A stretch of 64,000 nt of DNA from Pseudomonas sp. gcc21 (GTDB lineage: Bacteria; Pseudomonadota; Gammaproteobacteria; Pseudomonadales; Pseudomonadaceae), in the NCBI RefSeq assembly GCF_012844345.1, contig NZ_CP051625.1, positions 2,790,001 through 2,854,000 of the forward strand, given 5' to 3'. The notes beneath the pieces were generated by a model. It worked only from the letters and a program-made list of their open reading frames with translations. It had not been told where the DNA came from and searched no databases. Shown here piece after piece: positions 8,823 through 18,195 of this stretch. Position 1 is the first letter of the stretch; the number at the start of each line of letters is the position of its first letter. A program made the position numbers and the translations under genes.

Positions 8823-10631
8823 ATGAGCAAACGCATCACCGTTACCGATACCGTCCTGCGCGACGCCCACCAGTCCTTGCTGGCCACCCGCATGCGCACC
8901 GAAGACATGCTGCCCATCTGCCCCAAGCTGGATCAGGTCGGATACTGGTCGCTTGAAGTCTGGGGCGGTGCGACCTTCGATGCCTGCATCCGCTTCCTCA
9001 AGGAAGACCCCTGGGAGCGTTTGCGCCAGCTGCGCGAAGCGCTGCCCAACACCCGTCTGCAGATGCTGCTGCGCGGTCAGAACCTGCTCGGCTATCGCCA
9101 CTACAGCGATGATGTGGTGCGCGCCTTCGTCAACAAGGCTGCATCCAATGGCATCGACGTGTTCCGCATCTTCGACGCCATGAACGACGTGCGTAACCTG
9201 CGCACCTCCATCGAAGCGGTCAAGGCCGCGGGCAAGCATGCCCAAGGCACTATCGCCTACACCACCTCACCGGTGCATACCGTCGAGGCGTTCGTCGAAC
9301 AGGCCAAGCAGATGGAAGCCATGGGCTGCGATTCGCTGGCGATCAAGGACATGGCCGGTCTGTTGACTCCCTTCGCCACCGGCGAGCTGGTCAAGGCACT
9401 GAAGAGCGAGCAATCGCTGCCGGTGTATATCCATTCCCATGACACCGCCGGCCTCGCTGCAATGTGTCAGATCAAGGCGATCGAGAACGGTGCCGACCAC
9501 ATCGATACCGCCATTTCGTCACTGGCCTGGGGCACCAGCCATCCGGGTACCGAGTCCATGGTGGCTGCGCTCAAAGGTACGCCCTACGACACCGGTCTGG
9601 ACCTGGCGCTGTTGCAGGAAATCGGCATGTACTTCCATGCCGTGCGCAAGAAGTATCACCAGTTCGAAAGCGAATTCACCGGCGTCGATACCCGCGTACA
9701 GGTCAACCAAGTGCCCGGCGGCATGATGTCCAACCTGGCCAACCAGCTGAAGGAACAGAACGCGCTCGACCGGATCCAGGAAGTGTTCGAGGAAATCCCA
9801 CGCGTACGCGAGGATCTCGGCTTTCCGCCCCTGGTAACACCGACTTCGCAGATCGTCGGCACCCAGGCGGTATTCAACGTGCTCGCGGGTGAGCGTTACA
9901 AGACCATCACCAACGAGGTGAAGCTCTATCTGCAGGGACGCTACGGTCAGGCCCCTGGCCCTGTGAATCAGGAGCTGCAGCGCCGCGCCATCGGTAATGA
10001 GCAGGTGATCGATGTGCGTCCGGCGGACCTTATCAAGCCCGAGATGGACAAGCTGCGCGCAGAAGCTGGCAGCATCGCCAGCAGTGAGGAAGATGTTCTC
10101 ACCTATGCGATGTTTCCGGATATCGGGCGCAAGTTCCTCGAAGAGCGCGCTGCAGGCACACTCAGGCCCGAGGAGCTGTTGCCGCAGGCGGGTGAACAGG
10201 CCAAACCGATGTCCGAGGACGGTGTGCCGACCGAATTCATCATTGATGTACACGGCGAGTCGTATCGCGTGGATATCACAGGCGTCAGCGTCAAGTCGAC
10301 CGGCAAGCGTCACTTCTACCTGAGCCTGGACGGCATGCCCGAGGAAGCCGTATTCGAGCCACTCAACACCTTCACCGCCAGCGGCGGGTCCGGTCAGCGT
10401 CGTCAGGCCAGCCACCCCGGCCATGTGACCACCAGCATGCCGGGCAACGTCGTTGATGTGCTGGTTGCGGTCGGCGACTCGGTAAGTGCCGGGCAGGCTG
10501 TACTGGTCAGCGAAGCAATGAAGATGGAAAGCGAAATTCAGGCAGCCATTGCCGGCACAGTGAAGGCCGTGCATGTAGCCAAGGGTGATCGGGTCAACCC
10601 CGGCGAAATCCTTATCGAGATCGAAGCCTGA
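8823..10631 (+). CDS. pycB: Pyruvate carboxylase subunit B (carboxyltransferase and biotin carrier)
   Basis: Transfers CO2 from carboxybiotin to pyruvate to give oxaloacetate. 602 residues from the ATG at 8823, chosen for AGGAG upstream and because the product then begins directly with the conserved TVTDTVLRDAHQSL-type start. Domains in order: HMG-CoA-lyase-like TIM barrel (about 5-265, with AIKDMAGLL holding the catalytic lysine), conserved carboxylase domain, then a biotinyl domain with EAMKME, biotinylated lysine at residue 567. Such proteins also resemble oxaloacetate decarboxylase alpha; pairing with pycA and absence of membrane oadB/oadG partners favour pyruvate carboxylase. Confidence 0.92.
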   Translation: MSKRITVTDTVLRDAHQSLLATRMRTEDMLPICPKLDQVGYWSLEVWGGATFDACIRFLKEDPWERLRQLREALPNTRLQMLLRGQNLLGYRHYSDDVVRAFVNKAASNGIDVFRIFDAMNDVRNLRTSIEAVKAAGKHAQGTIAYTTSPVHTVEAFVEQAKQMEAMGCDSLAIKDMAGLLTPFATGELVKALKSEQSLPVYIHSHDTAGLAAMCQIKAIENGADHIDTAISSLAWGTSHPGTESMVAALKGTPYDTGLDLALLQEIGMYFHAVRKKYHQFESEFTGVDTRVQVNQVPGGMMSNLANQLKEQNALDRIQEVFEEIPRVREDLGFPPLVTPTSQIVGTQAVFNVLAGERYKTITNEVKLYLQGRYGQAPGPVNQELQRRAIGNEQVIDVRPADLIKPEMDKLRAEAGSIASSEEDVLTYAMFPDIGRKFLEERAAGTLRPEELLPQAGEQAKPMSEDGVPTEFIIDVHGESYRVDITGVSVKSTGKRHFYLSLDGMPEEAVFEPLNTFTASGGSGQRRQASHPGHVTTSMPGNVVDVLVAVGDSVSAGQAVLVSEAMKMESEIQAAIAGTVKAVHVAKGDRVNPGEILIEIEA

Positions 10632-10637
10632 GCACAG

Positions 10638-10659
10638 CGGGGAGTCAGTTGACTCCCCG
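10638..10659 (+). terminator. Hairpin after pycB
   Basis: Ten-base perfect inverted repeat (CGGGGAGTCA / TGACTCCCCG) with a 2-base loop starting 7 bases after the pycB stop. No T-run follows, so it may protect the 3' end or terminate weakly before the carbonic anhydrase gene. Confidence 0.55.
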
Positions 10660-10686
10660 TCAACACCGAACCAGCGAGCGTATTCC

Positions 10687-11373
10687 ATGCCTTATAAAAA
10701 ACTGAAAAGTGCTGATGATGCTATCCAACAGATCGTCGACGGCTACCAGCACTTCCATGAAGAGGTATATCCCCAGCAGGAAGAATTATTCAAGAAACTA
10801 GCCTTCGAGCAGACGCCCAAGGCGATGTTCATCACCTGCGCCGATTCGCGCGTGGTGCCCGAACTGATCACCCAGAGTTCGCCCGGTGATCTGTTCGTCA
10901 CCCGTAACGTCGGCAACGTTGTCCCCCCCTACGGCCAGATGATGGGTGGCGTCTCCACCGCCATCGAATATGCCGTGGTCGCCCTCGGCGTCAAGCACAT
11001 CATCATCTGTGGTCATTCCGATTGCGGTGCGATGAAAGCCGTGCTGGACCCCTCCCAGCTGAAAGGTATGCCCACAGTAAAAGCCTGGCTGCAACATTCG
11101 GAAGTGGCCAAGATCGTAGTGCAGGAAAACTGTGGCTGCGCCGATCACACTACCCTCGGCATCCTCACAGAGGAAAACGTGGTCGCCCAACTCGGTCACC
11201 TCGCCACTCACCCCTCGGTGGCGTCGCGCCTGGCGCGTGGTGAAATGTTCATCCACGGTTGGGTGTACGATATCGAAACCAGCCAGATCCGCGCCTACGA
11301 TACCGAGAAAGGTGAATTCCGCCGGATCGGTGATGGCCCGCTGCCGATGGCGACTCCGCGCCCACGCTATTAG
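10687..11373 (+). CDS. can: Beta-class carbonic anhydrase
   Basis: Zinc enzyme interconverting CO2 and bicarbonate; 228 residues. Zinc-binding and catalytic motifs of the beta class are visible: CADSRVVPE (Cys/Asp/Arg near residue 44) and HSDCGAM (His/Cys near residue 103). The ATG at 10687 begins MPYKKLKSADDA, the usual start; an upstream in-frame start would run into pycB. It lies between pyruvate carboxylase and purK, both of which consume bicarbonate. A decayed copy of its C-terminal coding sequence lies downstream at 11584-11673. Confidence 0.93.
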   Translation: MPYKKLKSADDAIQQIVDGYQHFHEEVYPQQEELFKKLAFEQTPKAMFITCADSRVVPELITQSSPGDLFVTRNVGNVVPPYGQMMGGVSTAIEYAVVALGVKHIIICGHSDCGAMKAVLDPSQLKGMPTVKAWLQHSEVAKIVVQENCGCADHTTLGILTEENVVAQLGHLATHPSVASRLARGEMFIHGWVYDIETSQIRAYDTEKGEFRRIGDGPLPMATPRPRY

Positions 11374-11488
11374 CAGCCAGCCCCTTCAAGACATGAACAG
11401 AACCCTGCCCTGAGCTCAGCCTCGCGACTCATGTCCACCTGAACCGGTCTGCAGAAAATGCATCTGACCCGAATGGTACCGGGAAGGC

Positions 11489-11544
11489 CGAGTTCCATCT
11501 CGGCCAGCGGCGGCTCAGGCACGCCTGTGTCGAGATGGAACTCG
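11489..11544. repeat. 14-bp inverted repeat
   Basis: CGAGTTCCATCTCG at 11489-11502 is repeated inverted at 11531-11544 with a 28-base spacer. It is part of the 503-bp gene-free stretch 11374-11876 between can and purE. Function unknown; it could fold in RNA. Confidence 0.5.
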
Positions 11545-11583
11545 ACACTCCAGCACGCTGGGTCCGTCGGGATGTAGCGCACC

Positions 11584-11673
11584 TGCGAGATCAGGACCTA
11601 TGACGCCGAGACCGGTAAATTCCGACTGAGCGATGACGGTCCGCTGCCGATGGCGACACCCAGATCGCGCTAG
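11584..11673 (+). pseudogene. Remnant of a second beta-carbonic anhydrase (3' end only)
   Basis: In the frame ending with TAG at 11671-11673 the translation ends YDAETGKFR...DDGPLPMATPRSR, closely matching the C-terminus of the upstream carbonic anhydrase (YDTEKGEFR...GDGPLPMATPRPRY). No upstream coding sequence in this frame resembles the rest of the enzyme and there is no start. This is most simply a tail left by a duplication or by a replaced paralogue. Confidence 0.75.
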
Positions 11674-11799
11674 AGTGGGTTTTCCTGCCGCGATCACCTG
11701 CAACATAGATCAGTTCTGATCCCAATCGAATGTGGTTATACTGTGCCGCTTCATATTCTGCGCACTGCTTAGGCATTCCCTACGGCAGACTGCACCCCC

Positions 11800-11840
11800 A
11801 AGCCACGCCAGTCATTCTTGCGTGGCTTGTTGGTTTTTAC
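11800..11840 (+). promoter_or_regulatory. Terminator-like hairpin in the purE leader
   Basis: AAGCCACGC (11800-11808) pairs perfectly with GCGTGGCTT (11820-11828), followed by GTTGGTTTTT. This has the shape of an intrinsic terminator but lies about 50 bp upstream of the purE ATG. It either ends an upstream transcript or attenuates purEK. No alternative pairing was worked out. Confidence 0.55.
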
Positions 11841-11876
11841 CGCAATTGAGCGGCACAACTGAATGAGGCAACGACA

Positions 11877-12368
11877 ATGACCGCACTGGTTGGCGTGATC
11901 ATGGGCTCCAAGTCCGACTGGTCGACCCTGAGCCATACGGCCGATATGCTCGAGCAGCTTGGCATCCCCTACGAGGTGAAGGTGGTTTCCGCGCACCGCA
12001 CCCCTGATCTGCTGTTCCAGTATGCAGAAGAAGCTGACGGCCGCGGCATCGAAGTGATCATTGCCGGTGCCGGTGGCGCGGCTCACCTGCCTGGTATGTG
12101 CGCAGCCAAGACACACCTGCCGGTGCTTGGCGTACCGGTGCAGTCGTCTATGCTGTCCGGTGTCGATTCCCTGCTTTCCATCGTGCAGATGCCCGCCGGT
12201 GTTCCGGTTGCCACGCTGGCGATAGGCAAGGCCGGGGCGATCAACGCAGCGCTGTTGTCAGCAAGCATTCTCGGGGCCAAACACCCGCAGTTCCAGCAGG
12301 CTCTGAAAGACTTCCGCAACCAGCAGACCGAAACGGTGCTGGATAACCCGGACCCGCGTCAGGCGTGA
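11877..12368 (+). CDS. purE: N5-carboxyaminoimidazole ribonucleotide mutase
   Basis: Class I PurE, 163 residues: converts N5-CAIR to CAIR in purine synthesis. Motifs: GSKSDW near the N-terminus, SAHRTPD (about residue 40), [12 protein letters not shown] and the conserved GVPV. A GAGG ribosome site precedes the ATG. purK follows 10 bp downstream, so the two are surely co-transcribed. Length is normal for the family. Confidence 0.95.
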   Translation: MTALVGVIMGSKSDWSTLSHTADMLEQLGIPYEVKVVSAHRTPDLLFQYAEEADGRGIEVIIAGAGGAAHLPGMCAAKTHLPVLGVPVQSSMLSGVDSLLSIVQMPAGVPVATLAIGKAGAINAALLSASILGAKHPQFQQALKDFRNQQTETVLDNPDPRQA

Positions 12369-12378
12369 GGATAGCAGC

Positions 12379-13461
12379 ATGAAGATTGGCGTAATCGGCG
12401 GTGGACAACTCGGACGGATGCTGGCACTGGCGGGCACACCGCTGGGCCAGCAGTTTGCATTTCTGGATCCGGCTCCGGATGCCTGCGCCCAGGCGCTGGG
12501 TGAACATCTGTGCGCCAATTACAGCGACCACGATCACCTCCGCCAGCTCGCCGATGAGGCCGACGTGGTGACCTTCGAGTTCGAAAGCGTACCCGCCGAG
12601 ACGGTGGCCTTTCTCTCCCAGTTCGTTCCGGTCTACCCCAACGCTGAATCGCTGCGTATTGCCCGGGATCGCTGGTTCGAGAAGTCCATGTTCCTTGAGC
12701 TGGGCATTCCCACCCCCGAATTCGCTGACATCCAGTCGCAGGAAAACCTCGAAGCGGCGATCAAGCGCATCGGCCTGCCAGCTGTACTCAAGACGCGCAC
12801 CCTGGGTTACGACGGCAAGGGTCAGAAGGTCCTGCGCTTCCCGGAAGATGCGCACAACGCCTTCGCCGAGTTGGGCAGTGTGCCCTGCATACTCGAGGGC
12901 TTCGTGCCCTTCGACGGAGAAGTCTCGCTGATCGGGGTACGCGCCCGTGACGGCGAGACACGCTTCTACCCGCTGGTTCACAACGTTCACGAAGACGGCA
13001 TCCTGCGGCGCTCGGTCGCCAGCAGTGAGCATCCACTTCAGAGCCTGGCCGAAGACTATCTGGGCCGGATCATGAAGGAGCTCGATTATGTCGGCGTGAT
13101 TGCCTTCGAATTCTTCGAGATCGATGGCGGACTCAAGGCCAATGAAATCGCGCCGCGGGTGCACAACTCCGGACACTGGACCATCGAAGGCTCGGAATGC
13201 AGCCAATTCGAGAACCATCTGCGCGCCATTGCCGGTTTGCCGCTTGGCTCCACCGCGCGGGTCGGCGAAAGCGCCATGGTCAACCTGATCGGGGACGTGC
13301 CGCCGGTAGAGAAAATGACCGCAATCGAGAACTGCCATCTGCACCATTATGGCAAGGCATTCAAACCGGGTCGCAAGGTAGGCCACGCCACGCTGCGCTG
13401 TGCCGACAAGGCGAGCTTGCAGGCGCGGATTGATGAGGTTGAGCAGCTGATCAAGGGCTGA
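12379..13461 (+). CDS. purK: N5-carboxyaminoimidazole ribonucleotide synthase
   Basis: ATP-grasp enzyme making N5-CAIR from AIR, ATP and bicarbonate, the substrate of PurE. 360 residues. Visible: GGGQLGRMLALAG at the N-terminus, TFEFESVP, KTRTLGYDGKGQ (ATP-binding loop), EGFVPFDGEVSLI and EIAPRVHNSGHWTIE. GAGGATAGCAGC precedes the start. Normal length; second gene of purEK. Confidence 0.95.
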   Translation: MKIGVIGGGQLGRMLALAGTPLGQQFAFLDPAPDACAQALGEHLCANYSDHDHLRQLADEADVVTFEFESVPAETVAFLSQFVPVYPNAESLRIARDRWFEKSMFLELGIPTPEFADIQSQENLEAAIKRIGLPAVLKTRTLGYDGKGQKVLRFPEDAHNAFAELGSVPCILEGFVPFDGEVSLIGVRARDGETRFYPLVHNVHEDGILRRSVASSEHPLQSLAEDYLGRIMKELDYVGVIAFEFFEIDGGLKANEIAPRVHNSGHWTIEGSECSQFENHLRAIAGLPLGSTARVGESAMVNLIGDVPPVEKMTAIENCHLHHYGKAFKPGRKVGHATLRCADKASLQARIDEVEQLIKG

Positions 13462-13513
13462 ACGGCCGAGAGGGCTGCGTTCGGACGCGACGACCGCGTC
13501 CAAGCACAGCATC

Positions 13514-13893
13514 GGCGTAGCGCAGGCGCGCTACACCCCCAGGGATGCGTTCCCTGCTACGCCATACATTTCCCATTCGACGTAACGGTTCCCCAGGGTT
13601 TCCCCTGGGGTTGGCGTGCGGCTCGGGCCGCGTTCGGACGCGCCGACAGGGTTTAGTTCGCACTCCGCCGCGTTGAGACTCGTTGGTGTTGATGAGCATC
13701 GCACGGGCGCACGAGCTTGGCGTGGCGCAGTCGCGCTACACCCCCAGGATTGTTGCGGGCCGGGGTTCCTGGGGTTGGTGAGCGCCTGCTCGCCGAGAGG
13801 GTGTTATGAGCACGCGGGTCGCGTTCGGTCTCATTGACGGGCTTTGGAGTTGCTTGGAAGCTTGGCGTAGCGCAGGCGCGCTACACCCCCAGG
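13514..13893. repeat. REP-like repeats, three copies
   Basis: The gene-free interval 13462-13939 holds three copies (13514-13543, 13719-13748, 13864-13893) of a roughly 30-bp motif whose core GTAGCGC...GCGCTAC is a 7-bp hairpin with a 4-base loop, followed by ACCCCCAGG. The second copy has compensating changes. Between copies are phrases such as GGGGTTGGCGTGCG. The same motif recurs in the tandem array at 60.2-60.9 kb, so this is a dispersed REP-like family. No gene is seen. Confidence 0.7.
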
Positions 13894-13939
13894 GCCAGAC
13901 TGAGCCGGCGCTGGACGTCGGCTCGCTGTTTACGCCAGA

Positions 13940-14962
13940 TCAATCGGCGATGTGAACCAGCTGCTTGCCGAAGTTCTTGCCCTTGAGCATACCCTTGAAT
14001 GCCTCGACGGCATTCTCCAAGCCTTCAGCCACCGTCTCGCGGTATTTCAGCTGATGGTTGGCTACCTGGTCAGCCAGGATGCCGGTGATTTCCTGATGGC
14101 GGTCCTGCCACTCGGTCACCAGGAAGAAGCGGTGCTCCGGCGGATTCTCCATCGCCTTGAAGACGTGGAAAGGCGTCTCGACCTTGGTTGCATCCTCAGC
14201 GTTGTAGGCGGACACATATCCGCAGATCGGCACGCGCGAACCGGGGTTCAACAGGGTGGCCACGGCGCGGGTGACTTCACCGCCAACGTTCTCGAAGTAC
14301 ACATCAATACCATCCGGGCAGGCGGCTTTCAGATCGGCCTGCAGGTTGCCGGCCTTGTAATCGACACAGGCATCAAAGCCCAGCTCTTCGACCACAAAGC
14401 GGCATTTTTCCTCGCCACCGGCGACACCTACCACGCGGCAGCCCATCTGCTTGGCAGTCTGGCCGACCACTGTACCCACCGGGCCGGACGCTGCTGATAC
14501 CACCACGGTTTCGCCAGCCTTGGGCTTGCCGACGAATTTCAAGCCGCAGTAACCAGTCCGCCCCGGCATGCCCGCGACGCCCAGATAGGCCTGCAGCGGC
14601 ACACCCTTTGGCTCGATCTTGTACACCATCTGCGCGTCACCGGGGATGATGAAATATTCCTGCCAGCCGGTGTAACAGGTAACCAGGTCGCCAACGCTGT
14701 AATTGCCGGATTTTGATTCGATGACGCGGCATACGCTTTCACCGACAATGGTCTCGCCGATACCGACCGGGTCCATATAGCCCTTGGAGTCGTTCAGGCG
14801 CGGACGCATGTAGGGGTCGAGTGACAGCCAAAGGGTCTGGAGCAGAACCTCGCCGTCGCGGATGTCGCGTACCGGCTCTTGCTCCATGACCAGGTCGCCG
14901 TCGCGAATCTCGCCCTGTGGGCGTTGCTGGAGAATGATTTTGCGATTGATAAGGTCGGTCAT
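13940..14962 (-). CDS. NADPH-dependent reductase, CurA/leukotriene B4 dehydrogenase type
   Basis: Medium-chain dehydrogenase/reductase of the zinc-independent group (curcumin reductase CurA, prostaglandin reductase relatives), reducing alpha,beta-unsaturated carbonyls with NADPH. 340 residues: N-terminal GroES-like domain (LWLSLDPYMRPR), then a Rossmann domain with SAASGPVGTVVGQ and GCRVVGVAGG, and FENVGG. GAGGCACC precedes the ATG. Stands alone between repeats and the gamma-carbonic anhydrase gene. The physiological substrate is unknown. Confidence 0.88.
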   Translation of the reverse strand: MTDLINRKIILQQRPQGEIRDGDLVMEQEPVRDIRDGEVLLQTLWLSLDPYMRPRLNDSKGYMDPVGIGETIVGESVCRVIESKSGNYSVGDLVTCYTGWQEYFIIPGDAQMVYKIEPKGVPLQAYLGVAGMPGRTGYCGLKFVGKPKAGETVVVSAASGPVGTVVGQTAKQMGCRVVGVAGGEEKCRFVVEELGFDACVDYKAGNLQADLKAACPDGIDVYFENVGGEVTRAVATLLNPGSRVPICGYVSAYNAEDATKVETPFHVFKAMENPPEHRFFLVTEWQDRHQEITGILADQVANHQLKYRETVAEGLENAVEAFKGMLKGKNFGKQLVHIAD

Positions 14963-15115
14963 GGTGCCTCGCGTGCTGAATGATTGAAGAACAGCTTCGA
15001 GTGGAAGCAGCCCAGAATCATAGCCCAGCTTCAGCGAACCAACAGACTCAAAGGGCTACTATTCACGGCCCTGATTCAGCAGTAATTAGCAGACCGAAAC
15101 CGTTCCTTGACCCAA

Positions 15116-15658
15116 TCAGCCTGCCCAGTCTTCCGCGAGATGCTCGTTTTTCAGGCGCACGTAATTGTTTGCCGAATAGGTAAAAAACGCTTTCTCATCC
15201 TCGGTCAGCGGCCTGATAGCGCGTGCCGGACTGCCGACATAGAGGTGCCCGCTCTTCAATGTGCGATTGGCCGGGACCAGACTGCCGGCCCCCAGAATCA
15301 CCTCGTCCTCGATCACGGCACCGTCCATTACAATGCTGCCCATGCCAATCAGCGAGCGACTGCCGATGGTGCAGCCATGCAGCAGTACCTTGTGGCCGAT
15401 GGTCACGTCGTCACCGATGATCAGCGGATAGCCGGTGGGGTTGAACGGACCGGCGTGGGTGATATGCAGCACGCTGCCGTCCTGAACGCTGGTTCGCGCA
15501 CCGATGCGGATATGCAGCATGTCGCCGCGAATGACGACTGCCGGCCAGACCGAACAATCGTCGCCCATTACCACGTCACCGAACACCACAGCCGAAGGGT
15601 CGACAAAAACGCCCTGTCCGAGCTGCGGAGTCTTGTCTGCGAAAGGTCGTACATTCAT
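15116..15658 (-). CDS. Gamma-carbonic anhydrase family protein, YrdA-like
   Basis: 180-residue left-handed beta-helix (hexapeptide repeat) protein of the gamma-class carbonic anhydrase/YrdA group. Hexapeptide rungs run from about residue 20 to 140 (for example VVMGDDCSVWPAVVIRGD) and the putative metal histidines are in HITHAG and GHKVLLHG. Start at 15658 (MNVRPFAD) is chosen for GAGGTG at the right distance; a longer reading would add 11 atypical residues. Whether it is an active anhydrase cannot be told. Confidence 0.85.
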   Translation of the reverse strand: MNVRPFADKTPQLGQGVFVDPSAVVFGDVVMGDDCSVWPAVVIRGDMLHIRIGARTSVQDGSVLHITHAGPFNPTGYPLIIGDDVTIGHKVLLHGCTIGSRSLIGMGSIVMDGAVIEDEVILGAGSLVPANRTLKSGHLYVGSPARAIRPLTEDEKAFFTYSANNYVRLKNEHLAEDWAG

Positions 15659-15880
15659 GGCTTTGCACCTCATGCGGGACGCTCCCGGCACTTATCCGGC
15701 ACCAGGACGCCGAAGGGTTATCAGGCGTGCACGGCTGCGTTTCATCTGCGGCCGTTCAGAAATAACGCGCCGGTCGCATTGATTAACGTTGGTGAGGCCA
15801 CCATCCGTGCCAAAAGGCGTCATATTAAATAAGATGACGGTCAAAGTCCGTGTTTTCTCGAATCAGGATACCCAAACGCC

Positions 15881-17929
15881 ATGTCGAATCCGTTATTGCA
15901 ACCCTATGACCTGCCACCGTTCAGTGCCATCAAGGCCGAACACGTCAAGCCGGCCATCGAGCAGATCCTGGAAGACAACCGCAGGCAGCTGCACGCCTTG
16001 CTGGCGACCAACCCGACCGAGTGGACCTGGTCAGATGTGATCGAACCGCTGGATGATCTGGGCGAGCGGCTTTCCAGCGCCTGGTCGCCGGTAGGTCACC
16101 TCAACTCGGTGATGAACAGCCCCGAAATTCGGGACGCCTATAACAGCTGCCTGCCACTGCTCAGCGAGTATTTCACCGAGCTGGGTCAGAATCAGCAGCT
16201 GTTCGAAGCCTATACCCAGCTGGCGGAAAGCGATGGCTTCGCCCAGCTGGACGCGGCGCAGCAGATCATCATCGAGCACACCCTGCGCGACTTCCGCCTG
16301 TCGGGTATCGCCCTGCCCCCGGAACAGCAGAAGCGTTACGGCGAAATGCAGATGCGCCTGTCCGAACTGCAGAGCAAGTTCTCCAACCAGCTGATGGACG
16401 CCACCCAGGCCTGGACCAAGCACATCACCGACGCCGCCGAGCTTGCAGGTCTGACCGAGTCCGCCATGGCGCAGGCCCGGCAGGCCGCTGAAGAACGCGG
16501 GCTGGATGGCTGGCTGATCACCCTGGAATTCCCCAGCTATTTTGCGGTAATGACCCACGCCGATAACCGGGCGCTACGGGAAGAGGTCTATACCGCTTAC
16601 AGCACCCGTGCGTCGGATCAGGGCCCGAATGCCGGCGACAACGACAACGGTCCGTTGATCGAAGAGATCCTCGCGCTGCGTCAGGAGCTGGCCGAACTGC
16701 TGGGCTACGCCAACTATGCGGAGCTTTCGCTGGCCACCAAAATGGCCGAAAACACCGATCAGGTACTGGGCTTCCTGCGGGATCTGGCCAAGCGCAGCAA
16801 GCCGGCCGCCGAAGCCGATCTGCAGGCGCTCCGCGACTACGCCGCCGAACAGGGCTGCGAGGATCTGCAGGCATGGGATCTGGGCTACTACGGTGAGAAA
16901 TTGCGCCAGCATCGCTACGCCATTTCCCAGGAAGCGCTGCGCCCGTACTTTCCGGTGAACAAGGTGCTGGATGGCATGTTCGCGGTCGCTGGCAAGCTCT
17001 ATGGCGTGGACATGCGCGAGGTCGAGAGCTTCGATCGCTGGCACCCCGACGCGCGGCTATTCGAAATCGTCGAAGACGGCGAAGTCATCGGACGTTTCTT
17101 CCTTGATCTGTACGCGCGCAGCAACAAGCGTGGCGGTGCCTGGATGGACGGCGCGCGTGACCGTCGTCTGCTGCCCGGCGGCGCCATCCAGCGGCCAGTA
17201 GCTTACCTGGTGTGCAACTTCACGCCACCGGTTGCCGGCGACAAGCCCGCGCTGCTGACGCATGACGAAGTCACCACACTGTTCCACGAGTTCGGCCACG
17301 GGTTGCATCACCTGCTGACCCGGGTCGACTACGCCTCCGCTTCGGGCATCAACGGCGTCGCCTGGGATGCGGTGGAACTGCCCAGCCAATTCATGGAGAA
17401 CTGGTGCTGGGAGCCGGAAGGGCTGGAGCTTATCTCGGGCCATTACGAGACGGGCGAGCCGCTGCCGCAGGATCTTCTGGAAAAAATGCTCGCAGCGCGC
17501 AACTTCCAGTCGGGCATGGGCATGCTCAGGCAGATCGAGTTCTCCCTGTTCGACTTCGAGCTGCATGCCCGACGCGAGCCGGAGCGCAGCGTTCAGCAGG
17601 TACTGGATGCAGTGCGTGACGAAACCTCGGTGCTGCGCCCGCCTGCGTTCAACCGTTTCCAGAATGGATTCGCGCATATCTTTGCCGGCGGCTATGCGGC
17701 GGGCTATTACAGTTACAAGTGGGCGGAGGTGCTGTCGGCGGATGCCTTCTCGCGCTTTGAGGAAGAAGGTATTTTCAATCCTGAAACCGGCCGCGCTTTC
17801 CGCGAAGCCATCCTGGCGCAGGGCGGCAGCCGTGAGCCCATGGCCTTGTTCGTCGCCTTCCGCGGGCGTGAACCGTCCATTGACGCACTGCTGCGCCACA
17901 GCGGCCTGACCGGAGAACAAGCAGCATGA
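15881..17929 (+). CDS. prlC: Oligopeptidase A
   Basis: Cytoplasmic M3-family zinc metallopeptidase degrading oligopeptides and signal-peptide fragments. 682 residues, with the zinc motif HEFGHGLHH at about residue 468 and the distal FMENWCWEPEGL typical of the family. Normal length. Its stop overlaps the next gene's start (ATGA), coupling it to yheV, the usual Pseudomonas pairing. Confidence 0.95.
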   Translation: MSNPLLQPYDLPPFSAIKAEHVKPAIEQILEDNRRQLHALLATNPTEWTWSDVIEPLDDLGERLSSAWSPVGHLNSVMNSPEIRDAYNSCLPLLSEYFTELGQNQQLFEAYTQLAESDGFAQLDAAQQIIIEHTLRDFRLSGIALPPEQQKRYGEMQMRLSELQSKFSNQLMDATQAWTKHITDAAELAGLTESAMAQARQAAEERGLDGWLITLEFPSYFAVMTHADNRALREEVYTAYSTRASDQGPNAGDNDNGPLIEEILALRQELAELLGYANYAELSLATKMAENTDQVLGFLRDLAKRSKPAAEADLQALRDYAAEQGCEDLQAWDLGYYGEKLRQHRYAISQEALRPYFPVNKVLDGMFAVAGKLYGVDMREVESFDRWHPDARLFEIVEDGEVIGRFFLDLYARSNKRGGAWMDGARDRRLLPGGAIQRPVAYLVCNFTPPVAGDKPALLTHDEVTTLFHEFGHGLHHLLTRVDYASASGINGVAWDAVELPSQFMENWCWEPEGLELISGHYETGEPLPQDLLEKMLAARNFQSGMGMLRQIEFSLFDFELHARREPERSVQQVLDAVRDETSVLRPPAFNRFQNGFAHIFAGGYAAGYYSYKWAEVLSADAFSRFEEEGIFNPETGRAFREAILAQGGSREPMALFVAFRGREPSIDALLRHSGLTGEQAA

Positions 17930-18186
17930 CGCACGTAAAGAAACGCTTCATCGCCGGGGCGGTATGCCCCGCCTGCAGCAAAATGGACACTATCGTCATG
18001 TTTGAAGAGGACGGCGCTCAACACCGTGAGTGTGTTGAGTGCGGCTTCGCCGATACGCTGGATGAGCGGGGCAATTCGGTGCCCCGCGAAATCCCGACCC
18101 GGGTTACTGCGGCCAAACCAGCCAAGCCGGCCGCAACGTCCCATACGGTGCAGTTCTTTCCCAATCCGAAACTGAAGAAGAAGTGA
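17926..18186 (+). CDS. yheV: YheV family zinc-ribbon protein
   Basis: 86 residues. Two Cys pairs, CPAC and ECVECG, form a zinc ribbon; the C-terminus is basic and ends HTVQFFPNPKLKKK, a family hallmark. Starts inside the prlC stop codon. Function unknown in the family. Confidence 0.85.
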   Translation: MTHVKKRFIAGAVCPACSKMDTIVMFEEDGAQHRECVECGFADTLDERGNSVPREIPTRVTAAKPAKPAATSHTVQFFPNPKLKKK

Positions 18187-18195
18187 AACAGGAGA

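Noticed and set aside
9519..10688. 389-codon minus-strand open frame
   Set aside because: Antisense shadow of pycB, which has full family motifs.
12241..13512. 423-codon minus-strand open frame
   Set aside because: Antisense shadow of purK; no recognisable motif.
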